Origin: Flavobacteriaceae bacterium LSUCC0859
Lineage (GTDB): Bacteria; Bacteroidota; Bacteroidia; Flavobacteriales; Flavobacteriaceae
Length of the DNA stretch: 64,000 nt
Reading direction: 5' to 3'
Assembly: GCA_022239325.1 (NCBI GenBank)
Contig: JAKOGP010000002.1
Location: forward strand, 103,506 to 167,505
Part shown: positions 8,824 through 16,885 of the stretch, piece by piece
Numbering within the stretch: the first letter of the stretch is position 1
Layout: each line of letters opens with the position of its first letter
Position numbers and translations under genes: made by a program
Notes under the pieces: generated by a model
Databases searched by the model: none
Told to the model about the DNA's origin: nothing
What the model saw: only the letters and a program-made list of their open reading frames with translations

Positions 8824-8919
8824 ATGAAGCTTCCCTTAAACAAAAAACACACTAAATGGCTTATCGCTTTTGGTGTGCTTAAAAAAATAGTGGTGGTCCT
8901 TTGGGCTTTATACCTCTAA
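8824..8919 (+). CDS. Possible 31-residue basic membrane peptide
   Basis: An ATG-started reading frame of 31 codons encodes a peptide with a Lys/His-rich N-terminus (KLPLNKKHTK) and a hydrophobic second half (WLIAFGVLKKIVVVLWALYL). This is the pattern of a small single-span membrane protein. It lies 40 bp after the preceding gene in the same direction. The amphipathic composition is better than chance, but the length is too short to prove coding and no Shine-Dalgarno site is expected in this group. Confidence 0.35.
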   Translation: MKLPLNKKHTKWLIAFGVLKKIVVVLWALYL

Positions 8920-8967
8920 TTCTTGCTGAAAAAATTTAGAATTTTAATAAGGCAACGCGAACAAAGT

Positions 8968-10524
8968 TTATCTCCATATACTTGGAATGGGTGTCATTTC
9001 AAATGAATTGAGCTTTAAAGGGCTGTTCCCTGGCTGTGAAATCGTTAGATTTTCATAGGGTTTCAAGGGGAAAAACTGGGCCGTGAGCACAGATTGCCCA
9101 CCATTGACAAATACTTCGATAGAGGAAGCGTCCATATAAATGTTTAATTCATTCTTCCCCTCTAGTGGGGTCCATGACATCTGTTGGTCATTTTTAAAGC
9201 GTTCTTCAAAACCTACATACCCACTTTGAGAACGGTCTAATGAAATTGTTTGTTCCTCTTTATCCAAACTCAGACTTAGCACCTGCCCCTCTTCGTTGGT
9301 AAAGTCTAAGTTCACGGACGCTCCGTCCCAATCAAACCTAATCTGAGACTGATTTATATCTTTATTTGAAATAGAAAGAATGTCTTCTACTGGAACTTCA
9401 TAGGTGCTTGTAGAAGCAGAAGCTGGGTTGTGAATGGGGAGTGGCTTACTCACCAATCTAGGAGAAGCTGCAACAGTTTCTAAATGCAGGGTCCTTGGCA
9501 GGGTCATCGCAGAGCGCCAAGCTTGGGTTGGGGTGAGTTGGGCGTAATTCCAATTAGACATCCAACCGATAAATAAGCGAGATCCGTCTGGGGTGTCGTT
9601 ATAGGTAACGCCTGCATAATTGTCTGTACCGCCGTCTATCCACAGGGGTTCTGTTTGGTCTGAAGTAAATGTTTTGCCGTCAAAATCTCCAATAAAATAC
9701 TGGGTGCCAGAGCCGCCATTTGGAGCTCCTGGATTAATACTTATGAGTAGGACCCACTTCTGGGCATCGGCGGCGCCTGCGCCGTCCAAAGACAAAGGAA
9801 ATAAATCTGGACACTCCCAAACACCACCATGGGCCCCCTGGTTTTTTCCAAATTCACTTTGCTGCTCCCAATCTATCAGGTTGTTAGAACCCCAAATTTG
9901 CAAGTGGTCTCCGGCTACCAAAAGCATAGTCCATGCCTGGGTTTGCTCATTCCAAAACACCTTGGGATCTCTAAAATCTTTTATCCCAGGATTACCAATT
10001 ACAGGGTTCCCCTCGTAAACGGTCCAGCTGTCTCCATGGTCTAAACTGTAGGCAATACCCTGAGTCTGATAATCTGTTCTCCCTGCTTTTTCTCCCTCCA
10101 TAAGGTGGTAGGTGAAAATAGCCACCATGGCAGGGTTTTCCTCCGTTCCAAATCCTGTGGTATTTTGGTGGTCTACTACAGCAGAACCAGAAAAAATATA
10201 GCCGTTCTCATCTGGGAATAGGGCAATAGGCTTGTGCTCCCAATGCTTCATGTCTGTAGAAGTAGCGTGCCCCCAGTGCATGGGGCCCCACACAATATCT
10301 TCTGGGTAATACTGATAAAATAAGTGGTACACCCCCTTGTGGTACACCAGACCATTGGGGTCATTCATCCAATGCGTCGGTGGTGAAAAATGGTATTGTG
10401 GCCTGTGGGCCTCGGTATAATATGTAGTCTCTGTCATGGAATCTGGCTTGGGGGTATTTTTACAAGCGCTCAAAACTATCAAAAGAAACACGAATAAGGA
10501 AGGGGGGCGCAATAAAAAGTTCAT
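8968..10524 (-). CDS. GH32 fructan hydrolase (levanase/inulinase type) lipoprotein
   Basis: 518 residues. The three GH32 signatures are present: WMNDPNG (52-58, nucleophile Asp55), FRDPK (184-188, transition-state Asp186) and ECPD (237-240, acid/base Glu237). The five-bladed propeller is followed by a beta-sandwich from about residue 370. A lipobox LSAC places the lipidated Cys at 21, so the enzyme is probably surface- or periplasm-anchored and cleaves beta-fructosides. I chose the ATG at 10522-10524: it gives a clean lipoprotein signal, while a longer in-frame extension to 10737 would run over the start of the divergent gene at 10610. No SusCD pair or fructokinase is adjacent, so it stands alone. 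Exact bond specificity cannot be read. Confidence 0.93.
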   Translation of the reverse strand: MNFLLRPPSLFVFLLIVLSACKNTPKPDSMTETTYYTEAHRPQYHFSPPTHWMNDPNGLVYHKGVYHLFYQYYPEDIVWGPMHWGHATSTDMKHWEHKPIALFPDENGYIFSGSAVVDHQNTTGFGTEENPAMVAIFTYHLMEGEKAGRTDYQTQGIAYSLDHGDSWTVYEGNPVIGNPGIKDFRDPKVFWNEQTQAWTMLLVAGDHLQIWGSNNLIDWEQQSEFGKNQGAHGGVWECPDLFPLSLDGAGAADAQKWVLLISINPGAPNGGSGTQYFIGDFDGKTFTSDQTEPLWIDGGTDNYAGVTYNDTPDGSRLFIGWMSNWNYAQLTPTQAWRSAMTLPRTLHLETVAASPRLVSKPLPIHNPASASTSTYEVPVEDILSISNKDINQSQIRFDWDGASVNLDFTNEEGQVLSLSLDKEEQTISLDRSQSGYVGFEERFKNDQQMSWTPLEGKNELNIYMDASSIEVFVNGGQSVLTAQFFPLKPYENLTISQPGNSPLKLNSFEMTPIPSIWR

Positions 10525-10609
10525 TTTTTTATAATCAGGTTTATTTTTCTCCAAAGTAAGAATAATTTTTGTGATAATTCCGACCTTAGCAGGGTAAAGC
10601 TGCAAGCTT

Positions 10610-11221
10610 ATGAGCCATAAAAACCTTTTAATTGTCTTTGTAAAAAACCCAGTCCTTGGGCATTGCAAAACCCGTTTGGCAAAGCGTATTGGTGCTGAAA
10701 AGGCCTTGGAAGTATATCGTATTTTATTAGACCACACCCATAATATAGCGCTAGAAGTGCCTTGTGATAAGGCTGTTTTTTACTCTCAAGAGGTGATCTC
10801 TGAAGACCTCTGGGAAACAGATATTTTTAAAAAACAAGACCAATGTGAGGGAGATTTGGGAGAAAAAATGCAGGCGGCTTTTCAGTGGGGGTTTTCTCAA
10901 GGCTACACAAAAATTGTGCTCATTGGCTCGGATCTCATAGACCTAACAGCTTCTGATATTACAAACGCTTTTTCCCATTTAGACCATTGTAAAACGGTGT
11001 TTGGACCTGCAGTAGACGGAGGTTACTACCTCATTGGACAAGCCTCTATGAACCGGGCCCTTTTTGATCATATGCCTTGGAGCACCAACCAAGTTTTAAA
11101 AAAGAGCACCGAGCAATTGGCCCCAGGGACCTACCGCTTATTGTCCTATAAAAATGACATAGACACCCTAGAAGACCTTACAGAACACCCTATATTTACC
11201 CCATTTATTTCTCACTCATGA
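10610..11221 (+). CDS. DUF2064 / TIGR04282-type GT-A glycosyltransferase
   Basis: 203 residues with a nucleotide-transferase-like fold. The N-terminal strand plus NPVLGHCKTRLAK (18-30) is the nucleotide-binding loop of the DUF2064 family, followed by GSDLIDL (a variant of the usual GSD/GTD-x-P metal site) and FGPAVDGGYYLIG. Members are commonly annotated as arsenosugar-biosynthesis or radical-SAM-associated glycosyltransferase. The stop overlaps the start of the purine nucleoside phosphorylase gene by four bases (ATGA), indicating coupled translation. The donor and acceptor are unknown. ArsM and ArsS, frequent partners elsewhere, are not in this window. Confidence 0.85.
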   Translation: MSHKNLLIVFVKNPVLGHCKTRLAKRIGAEKALEVYRILLDHTHNIALEVPCDKAVFYSQEVISEDLWETDIFKKQDQCEGDLGEKMQAAFQWGFSQGYTKIVLIGSDLIDLTASDITNAFSHLDHCKTVFGPAVDGGYYLIGQASMNRALFDHMPWSTNQVLKKSTEQLAPGTYRLLSYKNDIDTLEDLTEHPIFTPFISHS

Positions 11222-12033
11222 TTGCAAAACACTTAGAAGACTCCATAGCCTATTTACAAGAAAAAGGATTTGACGCACCAGAGATTGGCATTGTGCTGGG
11301 AACTGGTCTGGGCCAGTTGGTAGCTCAAATAGAGACCCCTATAGAAGCCCATTACAATCAGATTCCTTATTTTCCTCTAGCCACGGTAGAGTTTCACAGT
11401 GGCAAACTCATTTACGGTGAGCTCGGCGGCAAAAAAGTAGTAGTCATGCAGGGCCGTTTTCACGTGTATGAGGGCTACGACCTCATGGATGTAACCTACC
11501 CCATACGGGTGATGCACGGATTGGGTATTAAACACTTACTCATTTCCAATGCGGCTGGAGCTGTGAATCTCCACTATAAAAAAGGAGAGATGATGCTTAT
11601 AGAAGACCATTTAAACCTACAGGGAGGCTCTCCTTTGGCATTTAAAAATGTGGGGGAATTTGGAGATCGCTTTACAGACATGAGTGCCCCTTATGATCCC
11701 AAAATGAATGCCCGCCTTAAAGAGATTGCTGCGGCAGAGGGTATAGGTTTACAAGAAGGGGTCTATGCTGCCGTGGTAGGCCCCCAACTAGAAACCAGAG
11801 CAGAGTACAGAATGATAAAAATGCTGGGGGCAGACGCCGTAGGAATGTCTACCGTACCAGAAGTGATTGTAGCCAACCACCTTAGGCTACCCGTAGCTGC
11901 CATCTCTGTGCTCACCGACGAATGTGACCCAGACCACTTAAAACCGGTAGACATCGCAGAAATTATTGCGATTGCCGGGGCTACCGAGCCAAAAATGATT
12001 ACCCTATTTAGAAAAATGATAGAAAGTTTATAG
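11218..12033 (+). CDS. Purine nucleoside phosphorylase (trimeric type)
   Basis: 271 residues. The enzyme cleaves purine nucleosides with phosphate to free base and ribose-1-phosphate. Signatures: VLGTGLG (26-32), EFHSGKL, GRFHVYEGY (79-87), SNAAGAVN (110-117), GPQLETRAEY (188-197, Glu192 equivalent to human Glu201) and GADAVGMSTVPEVIVA. The base-specificity position, Asn243 in human PNP within S-L-I-T-N, aligns with Asp234 here (S-V-L-T-D). In human PNP the N243D change shifts preference to adenosine, so 6-aminopurine nucleosides are plausible substrates. It is coupled to the DUF2064 gene upstream and converges on the GH113-like gene. Confidence 0.93.
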   Translation: MIAKHLEDSIAYLQEKGFDAPEIGIVLGTGLGQLVAQIETPIEAHYNQIPYFPLATVEFHSGKLIYGELGGKKVVVMQGRFHVYEGYDLMDVTYPIRVMHGLGIKHLLISNAAGAVNLHYKKGEMMLIEDHLNLQGGSPLAFKNVGEFGDRFTDMSAPYDPKMNARLKEIAAAEGIGLQEGVYAAVVGPQLETRAEYRMIKMLGADAVGMSTVPEVIVANHLRLPVAAISVLTDECDPDHLKPVDIAEIIAIAGATEPKMITLFRKMIESL

Positions 12034-12060
12034 ACCCTTGGGTAGCATATCCAAGTCCCG

Positions 12061-13074
12061 CTACAGATATTTGGCATAGGCCCTAGCCAGCACACTAGCA
12101 GCTGGTTTATTTTGTGGGGTGTATCTGTTGTCCTCAGGACCCCCTGCGCTTTCTAAATGCATAAACCACTTCCAAACAAAACCACCAGCAAACCAATCCT
12201 GTGGCCAAAACTCATGCACTATGTTCTCTAAAGCGCGGCTTTGAGCCTCCAAATTTACCGGCTGTTGGTTTCGGTCTATACGCCAAGGCCTGGCCCCAAC
12301 ATAGTCTACAGACCTGTAGCCATACTCTGTAAAAAGCACCTTTTTATTACAGCTCATTGCCATGTTCTTCAAGTCCCTCACATAAGGAGCCCAAGCGGCT
12401 TTCAAAGTGGCTGCGGTGGGGTCCCTTACCTCTGTCAAAGGGAAATAGGCGTCTACACCAATATAATCCAAGGCAGGCCAAAAAGGGGTTTCTGCATACT
12501 CATCCCAGTTGGCTGCATAAGTGAGTTTACCTTTATAGATTCCTCTAATTTCTACAATGAGCTTGTTCCAGAAATTAGGCCGGGCCCTCACAAAATCTTT
12601 GAGCTCTGTTCCTATACAAAAAACACCTACTCCCTCCTGCTGGGCCAGTTTTGCGAAAGGCAATATAAATTCCCTATACCGCTGTTCAAAGGCCAACCAG
12701 TCTGCCTCAGATTGCATTTTAATATGGCCACTAAAGGAGCCGTCTCGCACCCAAATTTGGGGCTTTATCATACTCTCTATTCCGCGGGCTTTCAGAGCCC
12801 TGTAATACTGCCTTACTCCAGCCAATGTCTCTCCATACCATTGGCGGTCCTGCTCAAACCACAGCTGGGGGCTTTGGAGATTAGGCAAAACAGAAAAGGG
12901 CATTAGCGCCGTCCAATTGGCATTCATATTTCTCACGCTCTGCACATGCACAGGCTTTACGGAGTCTCTAGAGGCCACAAAGCTCAGGCCGTTTATTTTT
13001 TGAGCATCGGCCCGCCAGGGCCCAGAAAGACAAAAAAACAAACAAAGTATAGATAGTCTGTGAGAGAAGCTCAT
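12061..13074 (-). CDS. GH113-like glycoside hydrolase, secreted
   Basis: 337 residues with an N-terminal hydrophobic signal (about 6-24). The TIM-barrel pattern fits GH113 (beta-mannanase-like): FCIGTELKDF places a candidate acid/base Glu at 157, and VLFTEYGYRS places a candidate nucleophile Glu at 250. ALDYIGVDAYFPL and the tryptophan-rich FVWKWF end strand also fit. It is on the opposite strand to its neighbours and converges with the PNP gene. GH113 enzymes act on mannan or related beta-linked sugars, but several bacterial homologues are uncharacterised, so the substrate is not asserted. Confidence 0.8.
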   Translation of the reverse strand: MSFSHRLSILCLFFCLSGPWRADAQKINGLSFVASRDSVKPVHVQSVRNMNANWTALMPFSVLPNLQSPQLWFEQDRQWYGETLAGVRQYYRALKARGIESMIKPQIWVRDGSFSGHIKMQSEADWLAFEQRYREFILPFAKLAQQEGVGVFCIGTELKDFVRARPNFWNKLIVEIRGIYKGKLTYAANWDEYAETPFWPALDYIGVDAYFPLTEVRDPTAATLKAAWAPYVRDLKNMAMSCNKKVLFTEYGYRSVDYVGARPWRIDRNQQPVNLEAQSRALENIVHEFWPQDWFAGGFVWKWFMHLESAGGPEDNRYTPQNKPAASVLARAYAKYL

Positions 13075-13142
13075 TTTTTATTTTAAAAGTAAGATATTTA
13101 CATAGATTTTAAGCCCTGTGGCTACTAAAGATCAAAATACCC

Positions 13143-14498
13143 ATGAAACAGATTGTGATTATAGGAAATGGAATTGCTGGAATTACGGCGGCCCGCCATA
13201 TTCGCAAACAATCAGATTTCAAGATTTTAGTGATTTCCTCTGAGAGCGCCCATTTTTACTCCAGAACAGCGCTTATGTATGTCTATATGGGTCATATGAA
13301 ATTAGAACACACCAAACCCTACGAAGATTGGTTTTGGAAAAAAAATCGAATAGATCTATTGCAAGACAGGGTCCTGGCTATAGACCCAGACCACAAAAGC
13401 TTAACACTGGAAAACCACCCTCCCCTATCCTATGACAGTCTCATTATTGCCACAGGCTCTACCCCACAATTTTACGGATGGCCCGGTCAAGAACTTCGTG
13501 GGGTTCAAGGCTTATACAGCCAGCAAGATCTAGCCAGTTTAGAGCAATACGCCCCACATGCCAAACAGTGTAAAAGAGCGGTAGTTGTGGGCGGTGGGCT
13601 CATTGGCGTAGAGTTGGCAGAAATGCTACACAGCCGCCACATTCCGGTGACTTTTTTGGTCAGAGAAACCCATTTTTGGAATGGTGTACTCCCTCAGGAA
13701 AATGCCCAACTGATAAGTAAACACATTCTAAGCAAGGGAATAGACCTAAGAACAGAAACCAGCTTACAAGAAATTATAGGGAAAGACGGAAAGGTAACCG
13801 CCGTACTCACAGATCAGGGGGAAACCATTCCCTGTAATCTAGTAGGTGTCACTACCGGGGTGAGGCCCAATATAGATTTTTTAAAAAACAGCCCCCTGGC
13901 CCTAGACAAAGGGGTGCTGGTAAACGCCTATCTAGAGACCAATCTCCCGGATGTTTATGCCATTGGAGACTGTGCCCAACAGCAAGAGCCCATGCCTGGT
14001 AGGCGTGCTATAGAAGCTGTTTGGTATACGGGCCGTATGATGGGAGAAACCCTAGCGCAGACTATTTGTGGGCAACGCAGACCTTACCGCCCGGGCCACT
14101 GGTTTAATTCTGCTAAATTTTTTGACATGGAATATCAAACCTATGGTGCCGTACCGTCTGCACGGGAAAATACCAAAGAGGTTTCTTTATTTCACTGGGA
14201 GCACCCAGATAAAGCCCTGGCCTTGAGCCTAGCTTACCATTCCCAGAGTGAGCAATTTTTGGGTGTAAACAGCTTTGGTATGCGGCTGCGTCACGAAATG
14301 GTAGACCGCTGGCTTAGCGAGAAAAAAAGTCTCTCCTATGTCCTGGTCCATTGGGCCGATGCCAATTTTGATCCTGAATTTTACCGCAGCTACCACCATG
14401 AAATTATAAAGGCTTATACCCATAAGACCGGGCAGCAGATTCAACTTCAAAAAAAATCCTGGAAGCGCATATTTAATCTCCAATCTGAAAAAACATGA
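13143..14498 (+). CDS. FAD-dependent pyridine nucleotide-disulfide-type oxidoreductase
   Basis: 451 residues. The N-terminal GNGIAG (8-13) binds FAD, IIATGS (101-106) follows, a second dinucleotide motif GGGLIG (150-155) binds NAD(P)H, and YAIGDCA closes the FAD domain near 272-278. The pattern resembles nitrite-reductase-type or rubredoxin-reductase-type NAD(P)H reductases and lacks the CxxC pair of thioredoxin reductases. A C-terminal extension (about 310-451) is not part of the core fold and may dock a partner. The gene overlaps the membrane polyferredoxin gene by four bases, so the two most likely form an electron-transfer pair. Confidence 0.88.
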   Translation: MKQIVIIGNGIAGITAARHIRKQSDFKILVISSESAHFYSRTALMYVYMGHMKLEHTKPYEDWFWKKNRIDLLQDRVLAIDPDHKSLTLENHPPLSYDSLIIATGSTPQFYGWPGQELRGVQGLYSQQDLASLEQYAPHAKQCKRAVVVGGGLIGVELAEMLHSRHIPVTFLVRETHFWNGVLPQENAQLISKHILSKGIDLRTETSLQEIIGKDGKVTAVLTDQGETIPCNLVGVTTGVRPNIDFLKNSPLALDKGVLVNAYLETNLPDVYAIGDCAQQQEPMPGRRAIEAVWYTGRMMGETLAQTICGQRRPYRPGHWFNSAKFFDMEYQTYGAVPSARENTKEVSLFHWEHPDKALALSLAYHSQSEQFLGVNSFGMRLRHEMVDRWLSEKKSLSYVLVHWADANFDPEFYRSYHHEIIKAYTHKTGQQIQLQKKSWKRIFNLQSEKT

Positions 14499-16114
14499 AA
14501 ACGCTCCAAAAAATAGGCTTGCTTTTATTTGTGGTGGGGCTCACTCAGTTTACGGCCCTCACCCTCATGGGGGAATTTGAAATGAAGTCCCAGCATTTTG
14601 AGCAAGTTGCAGAAAAGCACGGCATTCGCTCCTCTGTTTTTATCCAAAAGTCAAAGGAAGTTTTTTATCGCAATAGCTACCTACAACTAAGCGATCTAAC
14701 CAAAGGCATAGAAAACTTAGTGCAGCTAAGTAATGACCACTATAGAGCAGCTGCCCGTGAGCCAAATCTTTCTAAAGAAGCCAAAAGAGCGGCCTATCAA
14801 AAAATCATATATGCCAACCCCAAAGAATTGACTTTAGACTTGGCCAGACTAAGTAGCGTAGGCTGGGTAAAAGAGCATCCGAATCTATTTTGGTGGCTCA
14901 GCTTTGGCCTGGGTATTATAGGCGCCCTGTTTTTTATACTCCCAGCAGCCTGGAATACAGTTAGTGCTGCAGAAAAAAATAATAAAATATACCAGACCTC
15001 TGCCACAGCTAGAGGTTGGGTAGCTTGGTTGGTTTTTGCCTATCTAGTAGGCTTTTATTTGCTGCTCTATTTTGCCCCACAGTACAGCCACCATTGGACC
15101 TTAATTTTAGACCCCATCTCAGAAGCACTAAACGGTGGGCCAGCCAGCAGATGGTTTGTGTATGGCTTTATGTACTGTGTGGTCATGCTGGTGATGGCCC
15201 TGCGCATGTATATTAAATACCGCCACAATGCCTACCAGCTCTTGAGAACTAGCTCGGTGCTTTTCTTCCAAATAGTCTTTGCTTTTCTCATTCCAGAGAT
15301 CATGACCCGCCTGCAATTGCCGGCCACCGATTTTAAAAACGCCTTCCCATTAGACTACGACTTTTTCTTTAGTTGGAACCTGAAAAACCTCATCAGTTCA
15401 GGAGGCTTAGGCCTATTCATTTTGGTTTGGGGCATCGTACTCACGCTAGTAGTAGTGCCTGTGATGGTCTACTTCTTTGGAAAAAGATGGTATTGCTCCT
15501 GGGTATGTGGCTGCGGTGGTTTGGCAGAAACCTTAGGAGACCCCTACCGGCAACATTCTAGTAAATCCCTCTTCTCTTGGAGGGTAGAGCGCTGGTTGGT
15601 ACATGGGGTACTGCTCTTTGCTTTGGTCATGACTGCAGCCACCCTATACAGTTACTTTACAGGAGCTTCTAGCCTGTGGGGGCTCAAAACCCAATCCATC
15701 CAAAACACCTATAGTTTTCTTATAGGGGCCGTATTTGCCGGAGTAATTGGAACTGGCTTCTATCCCATTTTTGGCAACCGAGTATGGTGCCGTTTTGGTT
15801 GTCCTTTAGCAGCTTATTTAGGTTTTGTACAACGTTTTAAATCTCGGTTTAGAATCACAACAAATGGTGGCCAATGTATTTCTTGTGGGAATTGCAGTAC
15901 TTACTGTGAGATGGGAATAGACGTAAGAGCCTACGCTCAAAAGGGAGAAAATATTGTCCGTTCCAGCTGTGTAGGCTGTGGAATTTGTGCAGACGTTTGC
16001 CCTAGAGGGGTACTTAAATTAGAACAGGGACCAGAAAAAGGGAGAATTAATCCCACCGAAATTTTGCTTGGAAACGATGTCTCCCTCCTAAATTTATTAA
16101 ACCAAAAAAAATAG
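14495..16114 (+). CDS. Membrane polyferredoxin (NapH/NosR/RdxA-like)
   Basis: 539 residues. It has about eight membrane segments (for example 5-22, 132-152, 176-194, 220-238, 252-268, 303-328, 368-388 and 408-424). After these come NapH-type cysteine sites C334-x3-C338-x-C340 and C432-x3-C436-P. The C-terminal domain carries two complete 4Fe-4S binding sets: C461-x2-C464-x2-C467-x3-C471 and C492-x2-C495-x2-C498-x3-C502. Such proteins pass electrons across or along the cytoplasmic membrane. A periplasmic loop of about 100 residues lies after the first span. Translation is coupled to the FAD reductase upstream, so NAD(P)H to Fe-S to an unknown acceptor is the likely route. Confidence 0.85.
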   Translation: MKTLQKIGLLLFVVGLTQFTALTLMGEFEMKSQHFEQVAEKHGIRSSVFIQKSKEVFYRNSYLQLSDLTKGIENLVQLSNDHYRAAAREPNLSKEAKRAAYQKIIYANPKELTLDLARLSSVGWVKEHPNLFWWLSFGLGIIGALFFILPAAWNTVSAAEKNNKIYQTSATARGWVAWLVFAYLVGFYLLLYFAPQYSHHWTLILDPISEALNGGPASRWFVYGFMYCVVMLVMALRMYIKYRHNAYQLLRTSSVLFFQIVFAFLIPEIMTRLQLPATDFKNAFPLDYDFFFSWNLKNLISSGGLGLFILVWGIVLTLVVVPVMVYFFGKRWYCSWVCGCGGLAETLGDPYRQHSSKSLFSWRVERWLVHGVLLFALVMTAATLYSYFTGASSLWGLKTQSIQNTYSFLIGAVFAGVIGTGFYPIFGNRVWCRFGCPLAAYLGFVQRFKSRFRITTNGGQCISCGNCSTYCEMGIDVRAYAQKGENIVRSSCVGCGICADVCPRGVLKLEQGPEKGRINPTEILLGNDVSLLNLLNQKK

Positions 16115-16183
16115 AAAACAAGAGGGCCATACCTCATAAAGCTCCAGAAGCACTACCCGTACTAGTTTTCAACCCCATAGCAT

Positions 16184-16885
16184 ATGCCTGAGAAAACACC
16201 CAAAATTAGCCTGATTATTCCTGCCTATAACGAGGCAGACGCCATTGGCCAAGTCTTAGCAGAAATTCCTGAGTCTGTTTCAGAGATTATTGTAGTGAAT
16301 AATGGTTCTACAGACGCCACCCCCCTTGCTGCTGCGGCGGCTGGCGCCACCGTGCTTACAGAAAACCAAAAAGGCTACGGCCACGCCTGCTTAAAAGGCC
16401 TTGAATATATAGCCCAGCAAGAAACACAACCAGATATTGTAGTTTTTTTAGACGGCGATTATTCAGACTACCCCGAGGAACTCACCAAAATTATTGCACC
16501 CATTCTCACAGAGGGCTATGACATGGTCATAGGTGCCAGAGTAAAAGAACTCCGTGAGCCAGGCAGCATGACCCCTCAGCAAATCTTCGGAAATGCCTTA
16601 GCCTGCTGGCTTATGAAGATCATGTTTGCTGCAAAATACACAGACCTGGGCCCTTTTAGAGCCATTCGTTACGCATCTCTATTATCTTTACACATGCAAG
16701 ACACCACCTATGGTTGGACGGTAGAAATGCAGTTAAAGGCCCTGCGCAATCACCTAAAATACAAAGAAGTAGCCGTTCGTTATAAAAAAAGAATTGGTAT
16801 TTCTAAGGTGTCAGGAACCGTAAAAGGCACTATATTTGCCGGCGTAAAGATCCTGGGTTGGATTTTTAAATACAGTTTTAAATAA
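16184..16885 (+). CDS. GT2 glycosyltransferase (polyprenyl-phosphate sugar synthase-like)
   Basis: 233 residues. A GT-A family 2 domain is clear from SLIIPAYNEADAIG (8-21), IIVVNNGSTDAT, the metal-binding FLDGDYSDYP and LGPFRAIR. The short length and overall form match dolichyl/undecaprenyl-phosphate hexose synthases, which make lipid-linked mannose or glucose. A C-terminal hydrophobic stretch (about 211-233) could associate with the membrane. The stop codon overlaps the start of the next glycosyltransferase by one base. The sugar cannot be read from sequence; with the GT87-like gene downstream, a mannosyl carrier is a reasonable guess. Confidence 0.85.
   Translation: MPEKTPKISLIIPAYNEADAIGQVLAEIPESVSEIIVVNNGSTDATPLAAAAAGATVLTENQKGYGHACLKGLEYIAQQETQPDIVVFLDGDYSDYPEELTKIIAPILTEGYDMVIGARVKELREPGSMTPQQIFGNALACWLMKIMFAAKYTDLGPFRAIRYASLLSLHMQDTTYGWTVEMQLKALRNHLKYKEVAVRYKKRIGISKVSGTVKGTIFAGVKILGWIFKYSFK

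Noticed and set aside
10525-10737. N-terminal extension of the GH32 protein
   Set aside because: It would overlap the divergent DUF2064 start and puts 71 residues ahead of a good lipoprotein signal at 10524.
12241-12906. Long antisense reading frame opposite the GH113-like gene
   Set aside because: It mirrors the real gene, is rich in odd composition and has no domain; the GH113-like frame has catalytic motifs.
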